Source: Fibrobacter sp.
GTDB lineage: Bacteria > Fibrobacterota > Chitinivibrionia > Chitinivibrionales > Chitinispirillaceae
Length of the DNA: 40,428 nucleotides
Direction of reading: 5' to 3'
Assembly (NCBI GenBank): GCA_012728995.1
Contig: JAAYEB010000200.1
Location: 1-40,428, forward strand
The translations under genes and the position numbers were made by a program. The notes under the pieces were generated by a model that saw nothing but the letters and a program-made list of their open reading frames with translations, was not told where the DNA came from and made no database searches. Position 1 is the first letter of the stretch. Each line of letters starts with the position of its first letter. Positions 32,309 to 40,428 of this stretch are shown here, in pieces.

Positions 32309-33094
32309 ATGAGAATAAAAAATTTGTTTGTGATTCTTTTGCCGATGATTTCAATTGGATGCTATACCCAGTTGGCTACTTTGGACTATTCTCCGCCTCA
32401 ACAGGAGGTAATAACTGAAGTTGATTCAACCGGAGATACTGTTAAAATAATTCGGGAAGTCGATACGATTGTTTCCAGAGAAAAGGAAACCTGTGTCTGG
32501 GTTCGTGACTTAACAGGTTATCCCCGTTTGAAATGTTACTCGACATATTACCCCCGAACCTGGATAACCTACAGCAACACTCCCTGGTGGTACAGGAATG
32601 ATCCGTTCTGGTATGATTATGATTACTGTCCCAGATACTACTATTATGATCCTTCATGTGGGTGTTGCAGATATATCGATAATTACAGATATCCCTACAG
32701 ACGAGGAAGACACAATAGTGGAGGAAAAAGCTCTTCAGGTGGGTCATCATCTTCCTATACACCTCGTTCATCACGATCAAGAGGAGTTCCGGGATCAGGT
32801 TCTGCCATTCCATCATCCGGTTCATCCCAGACTACTGGTCAGTTAAATAAATCGTTGAACGATAATACAAAAAAGCAGGAAACTCAAATACCGGTCAGAA
32901 GTGGTAGAAGTGCAGGAGTTCCTGATCCGGGAACAGCGAGGCCTGTAGATAACCAAAAAAGTGAAACCAGAACAGGTTCTGTTCCATTGAATACAGGTGA
33001 ATCCATAAGACCTGAGCAGGAGCAAAAATCGAGTACGCCGGTTAGAAGGGGCAGAAGTGCAGGGGTTCCCGATCCGCGTGATGTTAAACAATGA
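32309..33094 (+). CDS. Tyr- and Ser-rich lipoprotein with repeated RSAGVPDP motif
   Basis: This 261-residue lipoprotein has a signal peptide ending in ISIGC, so the lipid-anchored cysteine is C18. Residues about 80-130 are extremely rich in Tyr, Trp, Pro and Cys (TPWWYRNDPFWYDYDYCP, then YYYYDPSCGCC). The second half is a low-complexity Ser/Gly/Gln/Thr linker with three related motifs, RSRGVPGSG, RSAGVPDPG and RSAGVPDPR, the last close to the C-terminus. GGAGG lies upstream of the ATG. It precedes a PorV/FadL-like barrel gene. It may be a surface or periplasmic structural lipoprotein. I know no family for it, and the repeated motif is the most distinctive feature. Confidence 0.65.
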   Translation: MRIKNLFVILLPMISIGCYTQLATLDYSPPQQEVITEVDSTGDTVKIIREVDTIVSREKETCVWVRDLTGYPRLKCYSTYYPRTWITYSNTPWWYRNDPFWYDYDYCPRYYYYDPSCGCCRYIDNYRYPYRRGRHNSGGKSSSGGSSSSYTPRSSRSRGVPGSGSAIPSSGSSQTTGQLNKSLNDNTKKQETQIPVRSGRSAGVPDPGTARPVDNQKSETRTGSVPLNTGESIRPEQEQKSSTPVRRGRSAGVPDPRDVKQ

Positions 33095-33265
33095 TGTTAA
33101 CGAAAATTGCACAGAATGAGGATGCATTTTTAACTCCTGATGTAAACGAAAAATTGAGGATTATCCATGAATCAGGAACGTATAAGGGAATCGTTACTAT
33201 TCAGGTAACATTTAATTCGAAACGCCAAAACGATTATAAAAAGTTGAAATTTATGGAGTTTGGTT

Positions 33266-34522
33266 ATGAAAAATAAAATTCAAATATTATTGCTGATATT
33301 TGTAATCAGTTCGGGTGCTGTTGCGTCATTAGACGTTAATGGAAGCATAAGAATTGCACAGCAAAGCGGTGTTGGTACTCGTGCTGCTGCGATGGCAAAC
33401 AATTATGTTGCGTTATCAAACGATCTTTCAGGACTTTTCTGGAACCCTGCAGGAATCGCTTTTTCTCCTGTCAGAGAGTTCCAGACATCACTGGAAGGAA
33501 CCAGACTCAACAGCGAATCGAAGTATTTTGGAACCGGGCAATTTGATGATATGCAACGAATGAAGATATCTGGTGCAGGTTTAATGATCGCTATTCCTGC
33601 AACACAGGGGGGACTTACTGTTGCGGGTGCATTCCAGAACCCGATTATCTTTGATGAAATTTCATCATACAAGGGACGTTATTTGGATATTGACAACAGG
33701 ATAATTGAAGTAGAACATCAATTAAAAAATTCTGGTGGGCTTCGGTTGTGGAGCGCTGGTGTCGGTCTTCAGATAGCTCCTTCACTTGCAGCCGGATTAG
33801 CACTTTCTTTGATTTCTGGAAAAGATGATGCTGTGGATAATTACATGGATATAATAGATAATGATTTATACAGTGAAAATAATAAAATTGAAGGAAAGTA
33901 TTTTGGCTATGATTTGCGGCTTGGCATGATGTATAGAACAGATCTTTTCGGGGCTGGAATAAGATTCTGTATTCCACAGATCATAAAACTGCGTGAGTGG
34001 AATAATGGTGACAGAATGGGTGAAGCGTTAATGTACAGTTCTTATTCAGGTGCAGGAGGTTTCAGTTTTTCATTGCCGTTTGTTACAGTGTCTGTTGAAG
34101 GGAGAGCGACACTGCCTCTGGATTATCTTTTTCCTTCCGAGCCTATTCCATCAAACAGTCAGGCAAGTCGTTTCAAAAAGGGTGGAGGAATCGGGCTTGA
34201 ATTTCCGATGATAGTTGTTCCTGTTCTTTTGAGACTCGGATATTCTTATGATGATCTGGATCTTTATCAGTATGTGATTCGTTATGAAGACGAGAATGGC
34301 AGCAGGTTTTTTGATTGGCATGATAATTATGGATATGTTGATCAGGGCATCGAGGTTGATAAAAATCGTCAGCAGTTAACTGCGGGTCTTGGTTTTTTCA
34401 ACAGTTCTGCCAGTTTTGATATATCTTACGGATATCAGTTCTGGAGCATAATTACCAGAAAAAATCTGAAGCAGGATTATAATACGCATCGTGTATCAAC
34501 ATCTTTGGCAATAAGGTTTTGA
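33266..34522 (+). CDS. PorV/FadL-like outer-membrane protein
   Basis: This protein of about 418 residues has a signal peptide (KIQILLLIFVISSGAVAS). It then has the plug-like N-terminus GVGTRAAAMANNYVALSNDLSGLFWNPAGIAF, the hallmark of the FadL/OmpP1/PorV-type barrels (conserved NPAG). The remainder alternates strands, for example LAAGLALSLISGK and QLTAGLGFFNSSASFDISYGYQFW, and ends in a short TSLAIRF strand with terminal Phe. Such proteins transport hydrophobic compounds, or serve type IX secretion as PorV does. With a secreted FlgD-tailed protein elsewhere in the window, a secretion-linked role is possible. The ATG at 33266 is preferred to the one at 33260 because GGAG lies upstream. Its stop is five bases before the rnhA start codon. 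Confidence 0.75.
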   Translation: MKNKIQILLLIFVISSGAVASLDVNGSIRIAQQSGVGTRAAAMANNYVALSNDLSGLFWNPAGIAFSPVREFQTSLEGTRLNSESKYFGTGQFDDMQRMKISGAGLMIAIPATQGGLTVAGAFQNPIIFDEISSYKGRYLDIDNRIIEVEHQLKNSGGLRLWSAGVGLQIAPSLAAGLALSLISGKDDAVDNYMDIIDNDLYSENNKIEGKYFGYDLRLGMMYRTDLFGAGIRFCIPQIIKLREWNNGDRMGEALMYSSYSGAGGFSFSLPFVTVSVEGRATLPLDYLFPSEPIPSNSQASRFKKGGGIGLEFPMIVVPVLLRLGYSYDDLDLYQYVIRYEDENGSRFFDWHDNYGYVDQGIEVDKNRQQLTAGLGFFNSSASFDISYGYQFWSIITRKNLKQDYNTHRVSTSLAIRF

Positions 34523-34527
34523 CCTGC

Positions 34528-34986
34528 ATGAAAAAAGTTACTATATATTCCGATGGCGCTTGTTCAGGTAATCCAGGTCCCGGAGGATATGGTGTTATAT
34601 TAAGATGTAATAGTCACGAAAAAGAATTATCAGGCGGGTTTAAAAATACAACAAACAACCGTATGGAACTGATGGGTGCGATAAAGGGGCTTGAGGCTCT
34701 AAAAGAAACTTGTGAAGTTACCCTTGTGACAGACTCTCAGTATGTTGTTAATGCAATTGAAAAAGGATGGGCCAGGAAGTGGAAAGCTAATGGATGGATG
34801 CGCAACAAAACTGACAAGGCACTTAATTCGGATCTTTGGGATATATTGTTAACACTTGTTTCAAAGCACAAAGTAAGTTTCAAATGGGTACGCGGACATA
34901 AGGGACATCCTGAAAACGAAAGATGTGACAGATTAGCGGTTAATGCTGCATCAGGAAATGACCTCCCCGAAGATATCCGCAGATAA
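34528..34986 (+). CDS. rnhA: ribonuclease HI
   Basis: This enzyme of 152 residues degrades the RNA strand of RNA-DNA hybrids. The four catalytic acids are present: D9 (IYSDGACSGNPG), E47 (NRMELMGAI), D69 (VTDSQYV) and D134 (ERCDRLA). They are at nearly the same places as in E. coli RNase HI (10, 48, 70, 134), and the catalytic-loop histidine is in VRGHKGHPENE. The basic handle region is present (KGWARKWKANGW). A TTG at 34519 overlaps the previous gene, but the ATG at 34528 begins the family's normal N-terminus. It is coupled by position to the FadL-like gene, without a functional link. Confidence 0.95.
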   Translation: MKKVTIYSDGACSGNPGPGGYGVILRCNSHEKELSGGFKNTTNNRMELMGAIKGLEALKETCEVTLVTDSQYVVNAIEKGWARKWKANGWMRNKTDKALNSDLWDILLTLVSKHKVSFKWVRGHKGHPENERCDRLAVNAASGNDLPEDIRR

Positions 34987-35270
34987 AACCAGAACTTTTT
35001 ATCAGGATCTCCTGAGACGTTTTAGGATCTCTATAAATATGAGATGGTTACAGCTCCTGTAATTCATAAGTATAGGGATTTTTGGCCGAAATCTTTGGTT
35101 TGACTTATTTTCATTTCAGGAAGTAATTTTGTATGATACGTAATTGTTCCGGAATTTTGGGACAGTTATACCGGACTACCGATATTATACGTCAAAATAT
35201 AAACCAGTTATCGTTAGTTTTATAAATTGTTTTGAATTAAAAGCTGATTAGAGCGCAGAAAGGATATTTC
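34987..35270. other. spacer between rnhA and tolQ
   Basis: About 280 bases without a gene. A 6-base hairpin, TCAGGA (35002-35007) and TCCTGA (35010-35015), lies 16 bases after the rnhA stop and could be a weak transcript end. The tolQ promoter is probably here, but no strong pair of hexamers stands out. Confidence 0.4.
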
Positions 35271-36014
35271 ATGAGTACTCCTGTACTGGATATGATTCTC
35301 CGTTCAGGTCTGATGGGGCGGATTATCATCAGTATGTTAATGATATTGTCTTTGATTACATGGGCAATTATCTTCAATCGTTTTTTTGCTTTAAGCCGGA
35401 TAAGAGCCGGAAACGGATTGTTTCGACGCATGTATGAGTCTTTGAAAAGAGTTTCTGATATTGAAAATATGGACAAAAAGGTACTTGAGTCGCCTATGGC
35501 GCAGATGGGTCGGGCCGGAGCATCTGAATATCGCAGGATACTTGAAGACGCGCGGTCGCATACAGGAGTAAAAGACTGGTCTTTTTTTCTTCAAAATCAA
35601 TTCACAATGGCTCAGGATAAACTGGAAAGTATATTTACGGCTCTAATTCAGCCATTCGACAAGGGCGTTTTTCTTCTGGCAATGATAAGCAGTATTGCTC
35701 CGTTTATGGGACTGCTTGGAACAGTTTGGGGTATTATGAACTCCTTTTATGAAATCGGGAATCAGGGATCAGCCAGTTTGCCTGTAGTTGCGCCTGGTAT
35801 AGCTGAAGCATTGATTACTACAATTGTGGGACTTGCAGTTGCGATTCCGGCGTTGTTTTTTTACAACTATTTTAATCATCGAGCCGAACGGATTGAAAAT
35901 GAGATGGATGAGTTTAAGGATGTTCTTCTTGTTCGTGTTAAAAGAGAAATCTTTAACCTGTTATATACTGAACGCCCATCAAAACCATCCGGTATAAAAG
36001 CTGATAGCAGATAG
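35271..36014 (+). CDS. tolQ: TolQ, MotA/TolQ/ExbB proton channel family
   Basis: This inner-membrane protein of 247 residues has the three expected helices. One is near the N-terminus (IIISMLMILSLITWAIIF). Two are close together in the second half, around IAPFMGLLGTVWGIMNSF and AEALITTIVGLAVAIPALFFYNYF, which hold the conserved GLLGTVWGI and T-x-GL-x-VAIPA proton-channel motifs. A cytoplasmic domain lies between helices 1 and 2. With TolR it forms the proton-driven motor that energises TolA for outer-membrane constriction during division. It opens a complete tolQ-R-A-B-pal-cpoB cluster, with AAAGGATATTTC before the ATG; tolR follows after 14 bases. The gene order decides for TolQ over ExbB. 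Confidence 0.93.
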   Translation: MSTPVLDMILRSGLMGRIIISMLMILSLITWAIIFNRFFALSRIRAGNGLFRRMYESLKRVSDIENMDKKVLESPMAQMGRAGASEYRRILEDARSHTGVKDWSFFLQNQFTMAQDKLESIFTALIQPFDKGVFLLAMISSIAPFMGLLGTVWGIMNSFYEIGNQGSASLPVVAPGIAEALITTIVGLAVAIPALFFYNYFNHRAERIENEMDEFKDVLLVRVKREIFNLLYTERPSKPSGIKADSR

Positions 36015-36028
36015 GACCAGGATTAAAG

Positions 36029-36451
36029 ATGAGTAAAAAGAGAAGAGCCCGCCGCCGTCATGTGATCAGTGAATTGAATCTTACAAATCTGATTGATGTG
36101 GTATTTGCATTGCTCATAATTTTCATGATAACAGCACCCATGATGACACAGGGGGTTCAGGTCGATTTGCCCAAAACAGATTCAGAAAATGTGGAAGTCA
36201 ACCAGTCAATTCAGGTTTCCATTAATGGGCGAAATGAGATCTTTATTGACCAGGAGAAAGTTTCTCTTGTAGATTTCAAGCGTGAATTCAAGAGCGTATT
36301 TGCAAGTCAAACAGAAATACCGGTTTTTATTAATGCTGATTCCAGAGTTCCCTATGGACTTGTAATGAAGGTGATTTCTGAAATACAGAATGCTGGTGTT
36401 GTAAAACTTGGATTTTTAACTGCTCCTATGGACGTGGCAGGCGGGTATTGA
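36029..36451 (+). CDS. tolR: TolR, ExbD/TolR family
   Basis: This 140-residue protein has one transmembrane helix near the N-terminus (LTNLIDVVFALLIIFMITAPMM), with the essential membrane aspartate in NLIDVVF. A periplasmic domain follows (VQVDLPKTDSE, then NADSRVPYGLVMKVISEIQNAGVVKLGF). The N-terminus is strongly basic (KKRRARRRH). It completes the proton channel with TolQ. The stop overlaps the start of tolA (TGATG), so the two are translationally coupled. Length is standard. Confidence 0.93.
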   Translation: MSKKRRARRRHVISELNLTNLIDVVFALLIIFMITAPMMTQGVQVDLPKTDSENVEVNQSIQVSINGRNEIFIDQEKVSLVDFKREFKSVFASQTEIPVFINADSRVPYGLVMKVISEIQNAGVVKLGFLTAPMDVAGGY

Positions 36452-37152
36452 TGGCCTATATGGTTCCGGAAATTAAAAGGGAAACCTGTAGAGAAGCATC
36501 ATTTGGTTTAGTATTGGGAATATCAGTTGCCTTTCATATCCTGATACTGGTAATTATTCCGATAATAACAAAACTGTTATGGAAACCGACCAGGTTTGAA
36601 AGGCCAAAGACTTTTCAACTTGTCAGTACGCCTTTGCCTCCTGCACCGGCGAAAAAGGTTCCTGTAAAAAAGGAGGCACCAAGGCAAAGGATGCCTATAA
36701 AGGAAACAGAACCACAGCCTAAAAAGCTTCCGACTGAAAAAAAGATAACGCCAAAAAAGCAGGATGCGCAGCGGAAAAAGGAGGCTGCAAGGCCTATTGA
36801 AGAGAACCTTGACGAACTGGCGTCAATACTTGATGAAATTCCAGCTCCGGCACAAGTCGCTGCTGTGGGGGATTTTAAATATCACTGGTATCTGATGAAT
36901 GTTCAGCAAAAACTTGAGAGAAACTGGAATCCACCAAGAAAAGATGATAAATTGAAGGTCGAGGTTTCCTTTACCATATTTACTGATGGTTCGATATCGG
37001 AGCCTTCTATCCGGCACTCTTCAGGAAACAGCTCGCTGGATAATCTGGCTATCAGGGCTGTTAAACTTGCAGCCCCTTTTGGTAAACTGCCTCCGGGATT
37101 TTCCGGAAATAAAATCGATCTTAATTGTACACTTATCCCAACAAGGAAGTAA
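36451..37152 (+). CDS. tolA: TolA/TonB-family energy transducer
   Basis: This 233-residue protein has an N-terminal anchor helix (about 20-43) and a Pro/Lys/Glu-rich periplasmic linker (about 55-125). The C-terminal domain has the TonB/TolA fold (WYLMNVQQKLERNWNPPR, then FTIFTDGSISEPSIRHSSG and LAIRAVKLAAPFGKLPPGF). The helical linker is much shorter than the long domain II of E. coli TolA, so it reaches across a smaller distance or is folded differently. It carries the TolQR motion to TolB and Pal. A TTG at 36448 keeps the frame; the ATG at 36451, overlapping the tolR stop, is preferred. TonB is possible by fold but the operon decides for TolA. Confidence 0.88.
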   Translation: MAYMVPEIKRETCREASFGLVLGISVAFHILILVIIPIITKLLWKPTRFERPKTFQLVSTPLPPAPAKKVPVKKEAPRQRMPIKETEPQPKKLPTEKKITPKKQDAQRKKEAARPIEENLDELASILDEIPAPAQVAAVGDFKYHWYLMNVQQKLERNWNPPRKDDKLKVEVSFTIFTDGSISEPSIRHSSGNSSLDNLAIRAVKLAAPFGKLPPGFSGNKIDLNCTLIPTRK

Positions 37153-37164
37153 CAGGAAATAATA

Positions 37165-38406
37165 ATGAAAAAACCGAGAATTCTGATAATCATACTGTTT
37201 ATCTTCACAAATGTGCTTTATGCAGAAGAATTCGACCTGAATGTCTATGCTTCCAAATTCGACAGTATTCCGATAGGCATCATCGATTTCAGTTCTACCG
37301 GTACCAGGCTTAAAAAAGATCAGCCACACGAGATTATTGCGCAAGACCTTGATTTCTGTGGAAGATTCAATGTGGTAACTGTATCTCAATATGACAGTGC
37401 TGTTTTTGCAGATGCAAGTGCAGGAATCTATGTTGATGGAGAATATACTGTTGAAGGTAGTGAAACTGTTATTAATTGTTATTTACGTGATGTCGCAAGC
37501 CAGGAATTGATTATCGGAAAAAAGTACAAAGGTGAGCAAAATGTGGTCAGGGCAATGATGCACAGGTATTGCAATGAGCTTGTGGAGATGCTTTTTGGAG
37601 ACAGAGGTATTTTTGAATCCAAAATATTATATGTTAAATCCAGTAATGGAAAGCGGGATATCGCCATAATGGATTTTGACGGTTATAATCACAGGCAGAT
37701 TACAAAAAATAATGTTGTCAATATATTCCCGGCGTTTGTTACAAAAAATTCCATGATATGGACTTCATACGAGCGCGGGAAACCGGATCTGTATATCGGA
37801 TCTGTTGCAGATGGATCATCAAAACTGTTCATTTATAGCAAGGCCGTGGAGTCATCACCTGCTGTTTCTCCTGTAGATGGAACCGTAGCTTATGCATCAT
37901 CAAGAAACGGAAATATGGATGTTTACATATGCAATTCAGACAAAACCAATGTACGTCAGCTTACTGTTCATTACGGGGTAGATACGTCACCGGCATGGTC
38001 ACCGAACGGATATCAGATCGCATTTACCTCAGACCGAAGCGGTAATCCTCAGATTTATGTAATGGACTCTGATGGTGCTAATCAGCATAGGGTTACTTTT
38101 GAGCATAAGTATGCAGATTCTCCGTCATGGTCTCCCAAAGGTGACAAGATTGCATATATGGCAATGGGTGAAAACGGAAAATTTGATATCTGGACAATTG
38201 CTCCGGATGGTACAAATCCTCAAAAAGTAACAAGTATTTCCGGACATAACGAGTATCCAAAATGGGCACCGGATGGCTCCCTGATTGCCTTTGTGAATGC
38301 TACCGGCAGTTATAGCGATCTGTATGTTGTCAAGGCGGATGGAAGCAGGGTACGAAGAGTTACAAAAAGAGGTGACGTAAAAATGCCAGACTGGTCGGGC
38401 TTTTAA
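37165..38406 (+). CDS. tolB: TolB periplasmic beta-propeller
   Basis: This protein of 413 residues has a signal peptide (PRILIIILFIFTNVLYA). An N-terminal alpha/beta domain follows (about 25-145; FDSIPIGIIDFSSTG, YTVEGSETVINCYLRDV). The C-terminal beta-propeller has TolB/PD40 repeats such as RDIAIMDFDGYNHRQIT, VDTSPAWSPNGYQIAFTSDR, NPQIYVMDSDGANQHRVT and YADSPSWSPKGDKIAYM. TolB binds Pal and TolA in the periplasm and regulates release of Pal from peptidoglycan. The gene lies between tolA and pal with short gaps. Confidence 0.95.
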   Translation: MKKPRILIIILFIFTNVLYAEEFDLNVYASKFDSIPIGIIDFSSTGTRLKKDQPHEIIAQDLDFCGRFNVVTVSQYDSAVFADASAGIYVDGEYTVEGSETVINCYLRDVASQELIIGKKYKGEQNVVRAMMHRYCNELVEMLFGDRGIFESKILYVKSSNGKRDIAIMDFDGYNHRQITKNNVVNIFPAFVTKNSMIWTSYERGKPDLYIGSVADGSSKLFIYSKAVESSPAVSPVDGTVAYASSRNGNMDVYICNSDKTNVRQLTVHYGVDTSPAWSPNGYQIAFTSDRSGNPQIYVMDSDGANQHRVTFEHKYADSPSWSPKGDKIAYMAMGENGKFDIWTIAPDGTNPQKVTSISGHNEYPKWAPDGSLIAFVNATGSYSDLYVVKADGSRVRRVTKRGDVKMPDWSGF

Positions 38407-38418
38407 TATGGTATTTTT

Positions 38419-38991
38419 ATGATTAAAAAAAGATCTGTATCAGTGCTGTTTTTTTTATTTTCCATAATGATTGTTTTGTCATGTTCTCATAGCTTACAAT
38501 CAAAAAAACAGCAGAGTGATTTCAACTTAACCAAAAGTAAAGACAAACACACTGTTGTTCCGGAAAACGAACTTTTTGCATCAGTAGATACTACCGACGA
38601 GGCGGTGTTTACAGAAGCTCAGTTGATTGAATCGCTTTTGCAAAAAGCAAACGAGGTTCTGAAACCTGTTTATTTTGAATATAACAGTTTTCAACTGGAT
38701 CAGGATGCAGTTGAGTTGTTGGTAAAAATTGCTGAATTCCTGAAAGAAAATCCGGGTATTCGTGTTCTGGTGCAGGGACACTGCGACGAACGAGGGTCTT
38801 CGGAGTATAATATGGGATTAGGTGAAAATAGGGCGAAAGTGGTAAAAGAGTATCTAATAAATTGTGGTATCAATTCTATTAGAGTTGAAATTACTTCTTA
38901 TGGGAAAGAAAAACCGGTAATACTGAACTGTAATGATCAACAGTGCCACTCAAAAAATCGCCGTTGTGAATTTGTTCCTCTAACGAGATAA
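38419..38991 (+). CDS. pal: Pal, peptidoglycan-associated lipoprotein
   Basis: This 190-residue lipoprotein has a signal peptide ending in IVLSC, so C22 is lipidated. A flexible linker precedes an OmpA-like peptidoglycan-binding domain (about 88-190): VYFEYNSFQLDQDA, then LVQGHCDERGSSEYNMGLGE and NRAKVVKEYLI. The DERGSSEYN and NRA motifs that bind meso-diaminopimelate are intact. A pair of cysteines near the end (LNCNDQQC) may form a disulfide. It anchors the outer membrane to the wall and moves with TolQRA. It follows tolB by 12 bases. Confidence 0.95.
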   Translation: MIKKRSVSVLFFLFSIMIVLSCSHSLQSKKQQSDFNLTKSKDKHTVVPENELFASVDTTDEAVFTEAQLIESLLQKANEVLKPVYFEYNSFQLDQDAVELLVKIAEFLKENPGIRVLVQGHCDERGSSEYNMGLGENRAKVVKEYLINCGINSIRVEITSYGKEKPVILNCNDQQCHSKNRRCEFVPLTR

Positions 38992-39009
38992 AAGTGAAAG
39001 GCAGATTTC

Positions 39010-39750
39010 ATGAAAAGAATTTTTAAACTTATAACCGTGGTTTTTGCACTTCTTGGTTTGGGAGGATGCAGTCATATTACGATGCTCAGGACTCAGGAAC
39101 TTAGAGAAGTACAAACCAGAGTCGATTCGCTTCATACCGAGCTGGTATCTGTTCATGAAAAAATTGAAGAGAGTCAGAAAACGCAGATAGAAATGTTACG
39201 CCTTTTACGTGCCGATCAGCAAGTACGGTTTAATGAGTTGGATCGCAAGATATCTGCAGTTGAAGGGAATGTTTCTGAAAGTCATTACAAACTATCAAGA
39301 ATAGACGAAAAAACTGCAGAATTCAAAAAGCAGTTTGAAGCCAAACTTATAGCGGATTCTACATCCGCAGGAATCCAGAATTCAGAAATAGAAAAACTCT
39401 TTCAGATAGCAAAAACTGATTTTAATGCAGGTAGATATGATATTGCCAAATCCGGGTTTGAAGACCTCATAACACAGTATCCCGAATCAAATCTTGTAGA
39501 AAATGCAGAGTATTGGATAGCAGAGTGTTTTTATGCCAAAAGGGATTACAATAATGCCGGGAAACGCTATATAGGGTATATAAAAAAATATCCTGATGGA
39601 GAAAAAATGAGTGTTACCCTGTACAAACTTGGTTTAACTTATGAAAAGCTGAATAAAGTAAAATCAAAAAATATGGTCTGGAAAAAACTGCTTGATCAAT
39701 ACCCCGAATCCCAGGAGGCTAAAATGGTCAAGGTACAGATGGAAGGATAG
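39010..39750 (+). CDS. cpoB: CpoB/YbgF, Tol-Pal cell-division coordinator
   Basis: This 246-residue protein starts with a lipoprotein signal ending in LGLGGC (C20); E. coli CpoB is a soluble periplasmic protein, so a lipid anchor is a variation. A coiled-coil region follows (about 30-120; LREVQTRVDSLHTELVSVHEK). Three TPR-like repeats lie at about 130-240: IAKTDFNAGRYDIAKSGF, NAEYWIAECFYAKRDYNNAG, LYKLGLTYEKLNKVKSK. It is the last gene of the Tol-Pal operon, where CpoB links outer-membrane constriction to peptidoglycan synthesis. No clear terminator hairpin follows the stop. Confidence 0.88.
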   Translation: MKRIFKLITVVFALLGLGGCSHITMLRTQELREVQTRVDSLHTELVSVHEKIEESQKTQIEMLRLLRADQQVRFNELDRKISAVEGNVSESHYKLSRIDEKTAEFKKQFEAKLIADSTSAGIQNSEIEKLFQIAKTDFNAGRYDIAKSGFEDLITQYPESNLVENAEYWIAECFYAKRDYNNAGKRYIGYIKKYPDGEKMSVTLYKLGLTYEKLNKVKSKNMVWKKLLDQYPESQEAKMVKVQMEG

Positions 39751-40226
39751 CCAGTCCGGAAATTTCCATCGGCTTTAACTTTATCCAATCAGACAATTTC
39801 TGTTCGTGAAAAAACAGGACGGGAATATATAATATTACAGCGGGACATTAATTACCGATGGCGCTGCATCTGGATGTCTGGTTATAACAGCACAATGGTT
39901 TACAGTTGCTTTGCGTCCGTTTGTGATATGTTAATACAGTTTTAGAATCTTCAGGTTTCTGCGTTTAGAATATAAAAAAAAATGATGCTGTTTCAACCCG
40001 GCTTATAACAGTTTCACCCTCGAAAGGAACACTTTTGTTTTCTGCAAGAGCTTGTTCATAATTAAACATATAACAATCTTCAAAAATTATTTAATTGCTG
40101 TTTCCACTTTCGGCTAAATCGTATGGTACACATCTTGCTTAAAAATCATGGTTTTGAAAATAATTGTCAATATGATTCTCAACTGAAAACTGTTTCCGGA
40201 TTTATAAATCTGTCGGGGGTTAATAT
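39751..40226. other. non-coding spacer after the Tol-Pal operon
   Basis: About 475 bases without a supported gene. A TATATAAT stretch at 39825-39832 with TTCGTG 17 bases upstream could be a promoter. No terminator hairpin, tRNA or repeat is seen. Confidence 0.4.
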
Positions 40227-40428
40227 TTGATAGATACCAGGCTGATACTTGTCGAAGGGATAACAGGAACAGGGAAATCTACTACTGCACAGAATCTTTT
40301 TTTGAAGCTTCGCTCTCAAAATCAACGTGTAAAATGGTTTCATGAGGAAGAGAAAGCTCATCCCCTTTTTTACCCCGACTGGAATATACAGTGGATCAGA
40401 ACCGCTGACAAATTATCAAATTTCATTC
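40227..40428 (+). CDS. P-loop NTPase, N-terminal part, cut by window end
   Basis: An open frame from TTG at 40227 encodes at least 67 residues, running past the window edge. It begins MIDTRLILVEGITGTGKSTT, where GITGTGKST is a Walker A nucleotide-binding loop, followed by AQNLFLKLRSQNQRVKWFHEEEKAHP. The short N-terminus before the P-loop resembles nucleoside/nucleotide kinases and small uncharacterised P-loop proteins of that type. The TTG start is supported by GGGGG about eight bases upstream and by the absence of an ATG in frame before the P-loop; a stop codon lies further upstream in the frame. The rest of the protein is needed to name it. Confidence 0.65.
   Translation, partial: MIDTRLILVEGITGTGKSTTAQNLFLKLRSQNQRVKWFHEEEKAHPLFYPDWNIQWIRTADKLSNFI

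Noticed and set aside
33091-33276. Short frame of 61 codons between the lipoprotein and FadL-like genes
   Set aside because: Its ATG overlaps the previous stop, but it has no ribosome binding site, no recognisable fold, and runs over the start region of the next gene.
1-40428. CRISPR arrays, tRNAs, rRNAs, insertion sequences
   Set aside because: No regular short repeat-spacer pattern, no T-arm-like cloverleaf and no transposase motif was seen on either strand.

Overview
The window looks like part of a Gram-negative bacterial chromosome of moderately low GC. It has a complete Tol-Pal system, several lipoproteins and outer-membrane barrels, and no sporulation or Gram-positive wall genes. A secreted protein with a C-terminal FlgD-like tail and a PorV/FadL-type barrel suggest the FCB group, perhaps a Fibrobacterota-like lineage. 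That placement is inference. I saw no tRNA, rRNA, CRISPR array, transposase or known metabolite riboswitch.

Layout. (1) 187-2687: a three-gene sugar-nucleotide/lipid-sugar group: an ArnA-like UDP-glucuronate decarboxylase/epimerase, a dolichyl-phosphate-mannose-synthase-like GT2 and a histidine phosphatase. (2) 3037-5004: a barrel-like exported protein and a transglutaminase-like/TPR protein. (3) 5157-11841: a sulfur operon, Rrf2 regulator-cysK-metY-metA-cysE-thiS-thiG-thiH. It makes O-acetylserine and O-acetylhomoserine, sulfhydrylates them to cysteine and homocysteine, and carries part of thiazole synthesis. An operator-like inverted repeat lies over the predicted start of transcription. 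(4) 12559-23750: an exopolysaccharide/O-antigen-like block. It holds an initiating sugar-phosphate transferase with a degenerate GGDEF-like N-terminus, a Gfo/Idh oxidoreductase, a DegT-family enzyme with Asn in place of the PLP lysine, a polysaccharide deacetylase, a GT4, an O-antigen-ligase/Wzy membrane protein, a GT2, a six-hairpin protein and a secreted beta-helix protein. (5) 24478-27879: an asparagine-synthase-like protein, a hexapeptide acetyltransferase and a VanZ protein with a LamG-like ectodomain, probably accessory to the polysaccharide. (6) 27942-31735: a RarA ATPase fused to a methyltransferase-like domain, D-aminoacyl-tRNA deacylase and a barrel protein. (7) 32309-34986: a Tyr/Ser-rich lipoprotein, a PorV/FadL-like barrel and RNase HI. 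(8) 35271-39750: tolQ-tolR-tolA-tolB-pal-cpoB. (9) 40227-end: the start of a P-loop NTPase cut by the window edge.

The most unusual signals are four. First, the Lys-to-Asn change in the DegT-family protein, whose other PLP-site residues look intact. Second, the GGDEF-like/sugar-transferase fusion. Third, a diverged intergenic repeat family with two tandem copies upstream and one partial copy downstream of the 12.5-23.8 kb polysaccharide block. Fourth, the joint cysteine-methionine-thiazole operon under an IscR/CymR-like regulator. All functions are read from sequence motifs and remembered family knowledge; no search was run.
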